Positions 15,387 to 19,442 of a DNA stretch of 19,442 bases are shown here, piece after piece. The first letter of the stretch is position 1. Every line of letters begins with the position of its first letter. A program made the translations under genes and the position numbers. Below the pieces are notes generated by a model. That model saw only the letters and a list, made by a program, of their open reading frames with translations, made no database searches and had not been told where the DNA came from. Location of the stretch: contig PAWT01000021.1 in assembly GCA_002714165.1 (NCBI GenBank), forward strand, positions 25,841 to 45,282, in the 5' to 3' direction. This DNA comes from Acidobacteriota bacterium (GTDB lineage: Bacteria > Acidobacteriota > Vicinamibacteria > Vicinamibacterales > UBA823).

Positions 15387-16432
15387 ACGACCAGTGGGCC
15401 ACCGCACTACTTCGCGACCTCTGTGCAATCTACTCCCCATCAGGTAATGAGTCCGAGGCCGTCAGTTTCCTTGTTTCTCGTGCTACCGAAGCTGGATTAC
15501 AGGCATCGACCGACGGTGCTGGGAATTTCGTGGCCGAGCGTGGTGAGGGCCCTACAGTAATAGTACTCTTGGGACATATCGATACGGTAGAGGGCTTTAT
15601 TCCACCGACAATAACGAACGGACGACTGTATGCACGTGGAGCCGTCGACGCCAAAGGTCCTCTCGCAACGTTTGTAAGCGCCACGGCACAAGCAACCATT
15701 CCCGAGGGAGTGCGGGTGATCGTCATCGGTGCAGTCGAAGAAGAAGCGCCGAGCTCAAAAGGAGCACACTACGTTTGCACTCGATATCAACCTGCTGCGA
15801 CGATCATTGGTGAGCCAAGCGGTGTCTCTGGCATCACGGTCGGCTATAAGGGCAGAATAAGCTTGTCACTGGTCGGACAGCAGTCGCACGCTCATACCGC
15901 CGCCAAAAGTCGAAGTGTCGCAGCGCGAGCCGCGGAATGGTGGACTCGGCTTGAGGAATATTGCGACCACCGGAACGCCAATCGTCCACTGTTCGATTGC
16001 CTGGATTCACATCTGGCCGAATTCCACACCTCGACCGATGGTTTCACGGACCGTGTCGACCTACACGGTAGTCTGCGCCTGCCTGTAGGGGCGCCCATCG
16101 ACGAACTACAACACCGGCTCACCACCCTGTCCAACGGCTGGGGAACGGTCTCGCTAGGCGATTACACTCCACCCTTTCGGAGTGACCGGAAGAACCGCCT
16201 AGTCGGAGCGCTAATTCGATCGATTCGGGAAGAATCAATTGAACCACGCTTTAAACTAAAGACAGGCACCTCCGATATGAATGTTGTCGGTCCGGTATGG
16301 CAATGCCCGATCGTGGCCTATGGTCCAGGTGATTCACAATTGGACCATGCACCGGACGAGCATGTCGCACTCGATGAATACTTGAAAGCGGTGAGAATTC
16401 TGATGCGCGTCCTGGGTTCTAGGCTCTCCTGA
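15383..16432 (+). CDS. lysK: LysK: LysW-lysine/ornithine carboxypeptidase
   Basis: M20-type metallo-hydrolase of 349 residues that cleaves the product from LysW, releasing ornithine or lysine and regenerating the carrier. Metal-binding and catalytic residues: His65 and Asp67 in LLGHIDTVEGF, Asp89 in GAVDAKGPLA, Glu119-Glu121 in GAVEEEAPSSKG, Glu144 in IIGEPSG, and a C-terminal His in DHAPDEH. The substrate lid/dimer region contains GQQSHAHT (165-172). It starts at an ATGA overlap with lysJ, with AAGGTG upstream, and closes the operon, so the carrier pathway from LysX to LysK is complete. Its 3' end converges on a minus-strand gene 12 bases away. Confidence 0.93.
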   Translation: MNDQWATALLRDLCAIYSPSGNESEAVSFLVSRATEAGLQASTDGAGNFVAERGEGPTVIVLLGHIDTVEGFIPPTITNGRLYARGAVDAKGPLATFVSATAQATIPEGVRVIVIGAVEEEAPSSKGAHYVCTRYQPAATIIGEPSGVSGITVGYKGRISLSLVGQQSHAHTAAKSRSVAARAAEWWTRLEEYCDHRNANRPLFDCLDSHLAEFHTSTDGFTDRVDLHGSLRLPVGAPIDELQHRLTTLSNGWGTVSLGDYTPPFRSDRKNRLVGALIRSIREESIEPRFKLKTGTSDMNVVGPVWQCPIVAYGPGDSQLDHAPDEHVALDEYLKAVRILMRVLGSRLS

Positions 16433-16444
16433 CCACCGTTGGAA

Positions 16445-16921
16445 TTACGAGCCCGCAAGTAGCATCACAGTGCCAGCACCGATGAAAGTAACCGCACCAC
16501 CGAAGATAGCGAAGTCGGTAATTTCATTGCGTTCGGTCCGGGACTTCGACGTCCCATCGGTACTAGTCGTTGGCCCCCGCGAGAGCAATAACCCGAATAA
16601 ACCCATACCTAGAAGTAAGGAGGTGGCTGCCCCAACCACGCGCCGAGTGCTAGACGACTGTGCAGGCACAGTGCCTTCTTGCAAGTCCTGAGCTGGTCGC
16701 CATCTGGTAGCCCTGACCATAGTCAGGTCGATTCGAGGCACACGGTCACCAAAATCATCTTCAGCGGCCAGCCGACGGACTCTACCGAGGTCAAGTGCTT
16801 CAAACGTGTCCGTATCGACTTTCGAGAAGGAAACACTCTGGGTGAACACCGTTGCCGTACTGCCAAAGGCCAGCAGCACACTCAATAAGGTGGTGAGGCA
16901 GCTCCGTCCGAAAGTACTCAT
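16445..16921 (-). CDS. Small exported/membrane protein of unknown function
   Basis: Not a family I recognise. From the ATG at 16921 it has 158 residues: a signal peptide or first helix (about 8-28), a polar middle rich in Arg and Asp (about 33-92), a hydrophobic helix at 96-114 (VVGAATSLLLGMGLFGLLLS), a Thr/Ser/Arg linker, and a last helix at 138-156. An upstream TTG at 17008 would add 29 residues, but a TATAAT box at 16972-16967 lies inside that extension, which argues for the shorter form. It is convergent with lysK and precedes nothing obviously related. Two C-terminal helices joined by a short charged linker suggest a small membrane-anchored protein. Confidence 0.6.
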   Translation of the reverse strand: MSTFGRSCLTTLLSVLLAFGSTATVFTQSVSFSKVDTDTFEALDLGRVRRLAAEDDFGDRVPRIDLTMVRATRWRPAQDLQEGTVPAQSSSTRRVVGAATSLLLGMGLFGLLLSRGPTTSTDGTSKSRTERNEITDFAIFGGAVTFIGAGTVMLLAGS

Positions 16922-16966
16922 GTGGCGTCCACTGAACAGGCGATGATCAAAACTCGAGGCAGGGTC

Positions 16967-16972
16967 ATTATA
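16967..16972 (-). promoter_or_regulatory. -10 box for the small membrane-protein gene
   Basis: Read on the minus strand, CTATAATGA contains a perfect TATAAT. A weak -35 (GTTACT) lies 17 bases upstream. The predicted leader to the ATG at 16921 is about 40 bases. The core CTATAATGA is identical to that at the promoter before the tandem exported genes (8055-8063). Confidence 0.5.
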
Positions 16973-17013
16973 GAGGTTCGGCGTTTCGCAGTAACGACTG
17001 ACGATCAATAAGC

Positions 17014-17976
17014 CTAAGAGAGGCCATAGCCAACTCCAGCCAAACCCATTAGGTAAAAAACGTAAAGCGCTATAAGTATGAGTCCGCCTTTTCTATCCAA
17101 GGTGCCTGATCGGCCAAGTGTTAGACCAAGTGCCGCTATAAACACAAATAGCCAAGGATATGAATACCACTGCACGAAAGGCTCCAGGCTGAGCGGCCGA
17201 AGTGTCCCTGCCAATCCCACGATCATTGCGATATTTAACAAGTTCGCGCCAAGGACATTGCCCACGGAAAGATCAGGCACACCCTTACGTGCTGCCGAAA
17301 TGCCAGTCACTAACTCTGGCAACGATGTTCCTACTGCCACGATCGAGAATCCGATGAGGGCTGAGGGCACGCCCAGGTCAGCCGCAAGTGCGACGCCGTA
17401 GGTTAAGAGTAGTCGACTACCAACAACGACTAAGACTGCGCCAAAAATGAATTGCGACGCAACCTTTACGTGGAAGCTTCCCTTTGCAGAGGAAGCCCCG
17501 TCTATGGAATCTGATTCCTGGTGCTGTTTCCGTCTAATGTAACGATAGTCAGCAAAAAGATACAGGCAGGAAAAAATAAACAGCCCAAAGGCAGGCAGCT
17601 GGCCGATGACTTGATTCCACGAAACGATTACAAGAAGAAGAGCGGCGATTCGTACCCACCACGCACGTCTCCGAAAGACCACCCGGTCAACTGTCACTGG
17701 CACAATTAGTGCAACTGTGCCGGTAACAAGTGCCATGTCTACGATAGCGGATCCGACCGCATTACCTAATGCAATACCGGAATCCCCAAGATAGCTTGCG
17801 GTAACTGAAACAACCAACTCCGGAATAGTCGTGGCGAGACTAACAAGTGTTCCTCCGATAATAAGGCGTGGCACTCGCAAGGTGCTGGCGATCTGCACAC
17901 TTGAATCGACAAACATGCTGCCACCCTTAGCGACAAGGGCGAACGCGATTATTAGACCACCAACGTCATAAATCAT
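17014..17976 (-). CDS. CaCA-superfamily sodium/calcium (cation) antiporter, YrbG type
   Basis: Inner-membrane exchanger of 320 residues with about ten helices and the two inverted alpha-repeats of the Ca2+:cation antiporter superfamily. Repeat 1 is GGTLVSLATTIPELVVSVTA with GNAVGSAIVDMA (41-82). Repeat 2 is GFSIVAVGTSLPELVTGISA with GNVLGANLLNIA (209-250). Glu53 and Glu221 are the predicted ion-binding acids. Repeat 1 has TTIPEL and an Asp at position 80 where the second repeat has TSLPEL and Asn, so the ion preference may differ from a standard Na+/Ca2+ exchanger. The hydrophilic loop at about 148-170 separates the halves. The ATG at 17976 lacks a strong ribosome site. Single gene, 92 bases downstream of the small membrane-protein start. 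Confidence 0.92.
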   Translation of the reverse strand: MIYDVGGLIIAFALVAKGGSMFVDSSVQIASTLRVPRLIIGGTLVSLATTIPELVVSVTASYLGDSGIALGNAVGSAIVDMALVTGTVALIVPVTVDRVVFRRRAWWVRIAALLLVIVSWNQVIGQLPAFGLFIFSCLYLFADYRYIRRKQHQESDSIDGASSAKGSFHVKVASQFIFGAVLVVVGSRLLLTYGVALAADLGVPSALIGFSIVAVGTSLPELVTGISAARKGVPDLSVGNVLGANLLNIAMIVGLAGTLRPLSLEPFVQWYSYPWLFVFIAALGLTLGRSGTLDRKGGLILIALYVFYLMGLAGVGYGLS

Positions 17977-18275
17977 TCAGGCTTCGTCCGTGTAAAGCAC
18001 GACTTTCAATGCAGTAGTCCTGAAAAGACCGTAGCTTCCAACATGAGGCATTGTGGCATGACCGTTTCGTAGTCAACTGTCAAAAGCACAGGCGAACACA
18101 CATTACTTTATTAGTGTACCCGACTCGCCACATTTATTTAACCGGCTTAGTTTCGATGCCAACCTCTTTCGTTAGCTAGTCCCCAGTCGCAGGTTAGTTT
18201 AAAAATGTGTCGAGGATGAATATGGTAGTTGGACTACGCTTACGTTAGGAAGCGCTTAGACCGAGGCTTGCGAGG
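17977..18275. other. Intergenic gap of 299 bases without a recognised gene
   Basis: It lies between two minus-strand genes and should hold the antiporter promoter and the end of the symporter transcript. On the minus strand TTGACA (18083-18078) could be a -35, but no good -10 follows at the right distance. AAGCGCTT at 18250-18257 is an 8-base palindrome too tight for a terminator. No open frame of useful length, tRNA or array is visible. Confidence 0.5.
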
Positions 18276-19442
18276 CTACCAAAACGCCACGTAGAGACCA
18301 GCTGTAGCTACAAGAACTATCGCCCCGAGTCCTCGGGCGGCCGGATCTGGCGTCAGGTCAAGATGTGGCGTGACCGATACCAAGCGCCAGGGTGCTTCCC
18401 GAGGAGAAGCCGCGGTCATCGAGAGCATTACGATAGTCAGAATTCCAGCGGTAATCGCCATGTGATTGAGAAACGCCACCTCAGGAAACCACCAGAGCAG
18501 AAAAGCATAAATCGGTACACCGAGCAGTAAAGCTGCCGTCGCTGAGGTCGCCGTCGCCCAAGGCACTAGGAGTCCTACAAGAAACACAGTCACCACTCCT
18601 GGTGAAATGAAGCCCCACACCAGTTGGATGTATTGAAACACCCCTTCGAAGCGTCCTGGCAACGGCGCAAGTAGACATCCCACAACCACCAGTATTGCTG
18701 TCGTCACACGCCCAGTTCGCACCAATTCACTCGGAGTTGCACCCGAACGGAACCATCTCTTCACGATATCCATCGTATAAATAGTTGATGCCGAATTCAG
18801 CATCGAATCCAGACTGCTCATCACAGCTCCAAACAGCGCAGCAAATAGCAGACCGCGTAAGCCGGATGGTAGCAAGCGGGCAATAAGAATCGGATACGCT
18901 TGATCGCCATTCTCAATTTCCGAACCAAACAGTTGGAACGCCATGATCCCAGGAAACACAACGATAAACGGGATCAATAGTTTTAGGCCCGCTGCCAAAA
19001 TGATTCCGCGTTGCCCCTGCGCAAGAGTCTTAGCAGCTAGCGTACGCTGCGTGATGAATTGATTAAAACCCCAATAGAAAAGATTCGGAATCCAAATACC
19101 AAGGAGAAGTGCGGTCCAGGGCAGATCAGGATGATCCGCGGGTAACACCATGTGCAACTTAGCGGCGTTAGCATCGAGAAAAGCTGACAAACCACCGACA
19201 TGCCGAAGCCCAATGATGGTAACAATTCCACCTCCCACAAGTAGAGCCAGACCTTGAAGTAGGTCGGACCAAACGACGGCCTTTAAACCACCATAAATCG
19301 TATAGATCCCAGCCATGCCACCAATAAGCCAGATACCAACTATCAGGTCGAGTCCGAAAATTGCCTCGAGCCCAATCGCGCCTGAATAGAGGACCGCCGC
19401 AATCGCGACACCGACATAGGCCACGAGCATGTAGACAGCCAT
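18276..19442 (-). CDS. Sodium:solute symporter (SSS/SGLT family), N-terminus beyond the window
   Basis: Multi-helix transporter; 388 residues are visible and the beginning is missing past the right edge. The ATG at the very edge is probably internal, because SSS proteins usually have 450-600 residues and 13 or more helices, with about three helices expected before this point. Family features: WLIGGMAGIYTIYGGLKAVV followed by WSDLLQG (helix and loop of the SSS core), NQFITQRTLAAKTLAQGQRG, and AALFGAVMSSLDSMLNSAST with TMDIVKRW (the conserved SSLDSxLNS element near a sodium site). FQYIQLVWGFISPGVVTVFL resembles SGLT-like sugar or polyol symporters, but the substrate cannot be assigned. The stop is TAG at 18278-18276. 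Confidence 0.92.
   Translation of the reverse strand: MAVYMLVAYVGVAIAAVLYSGAIGLEAIFGLDLIVGIWLIGGMAGIYTIYGGLKAVVWSDLLQGLALLVGGGIVTIIGLRHVGGLSAFLDANAAKLHMVLPADHPDLPWTALLLGIWIPNLFYWGFNQFITQRTLAAKTLAQGQRGIILAAGLKLLIPFIVVFPGIMAFQLFGSEIENGDQAYPILIARLLPSGLRGLLFAALFGAVMSSLDSMLNSASTIYTMDIVKRWFRSGATPSELVRTGRVTTAILVVVGCLLAPLPGRFEGVFQYIQLVWGFISPGVVTVFLVGLLVPWATATSATAALLLGVPIYAFLLWWFPEVAFLNHMAITAGILTIVMLSMTAASPREAPWRLVSVTPHLDLTPDPAARGLGAIVLVATAGLYVAFW

Noticed and set aside
18241..18262. AAGCGCTT palindrome after the symporter gene as a terminator stem
   Set aside because: The perfect palindrome leaves no loop, and no T-run follows in the direction of transcription.

Overview
The window is a gene-dense stretch of bacterial chromosome with moderate GC (mid-fifties percent by eye). 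It has no rRNA, tRNA, CRISPR array, insertion sequence or phage gene that I can recognise. Gaps are short, stop/start overlaps are common, and Shine-Dalgarno sites vary from strong to absent. A LysW carrier-protein biosynthetic operon together with a HutF-type histidine pathway, a CstA-like transporter and a sodium:solute symporter suggests a deep-branching heterotroph. Acidobacteriota (Vicinamibacteria-like) is my guess, at low confidence; no marker gene settles it.

Layout. (1) 13-1193, plus strand: a predicted lipoprotein with an endostatin/C-type-lectin-like domain, coupled by a TAATG overlap to msrB. (2) 1194-7969: a histidine-utilisation locus. hutF-hutC-hutU-hutH run on the minus strand and hutI diverges on the plus strand from a 26-bp gap that carries a palindromic HutC-type operator. 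(3) 8107-9351: two tandem paralogous exported proteins of no family I recognise, behind an extended -10 promoter. (4) 9466-11136: a CstA-family transporter. (5) 11137-11359: a structured leader with a promoter, a short Arg/Lys-containing ORF, competing hairpins and an intrinsic terminator. (6) 11360-16432: the lysW-lysX-lysY-lysZ-lysJ-lysK operon, which makes ornithine/arginine or lysine on a protein carrier. (7) 16445-16921, minus: a small membrane protein of unknown function. (8) 17014-17976, minus: a CaCA-type cation antiporter. (9) 18276-19442, minus: a sodium:solute symporter cut off at its N-terminus by the window edge.

How the genes work together. The Hut proteins turn histidine into urocanate, imidazolonepropionate, formiminoglutamate and then formylglutamate. 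The last hydrolase (HutG) and a dedicated histidine transporter are not in the window. The Lys proteins activate glutamate or alpha-aminoadipate on the C-terminal glutamate of LysW, reduce and transaminate it, and release ornithine or lysine. The two blocks are thus linked metabolically through glutamate, and CstA may import pyruvate or peptides. The most promising regulatory element is the lysW leader, whose architecture resembles a ribosome-dependent attenuator. The most promising unknown proteins are the tandem exported pair and the endostatin-like lipoprotein coupled to msrB.
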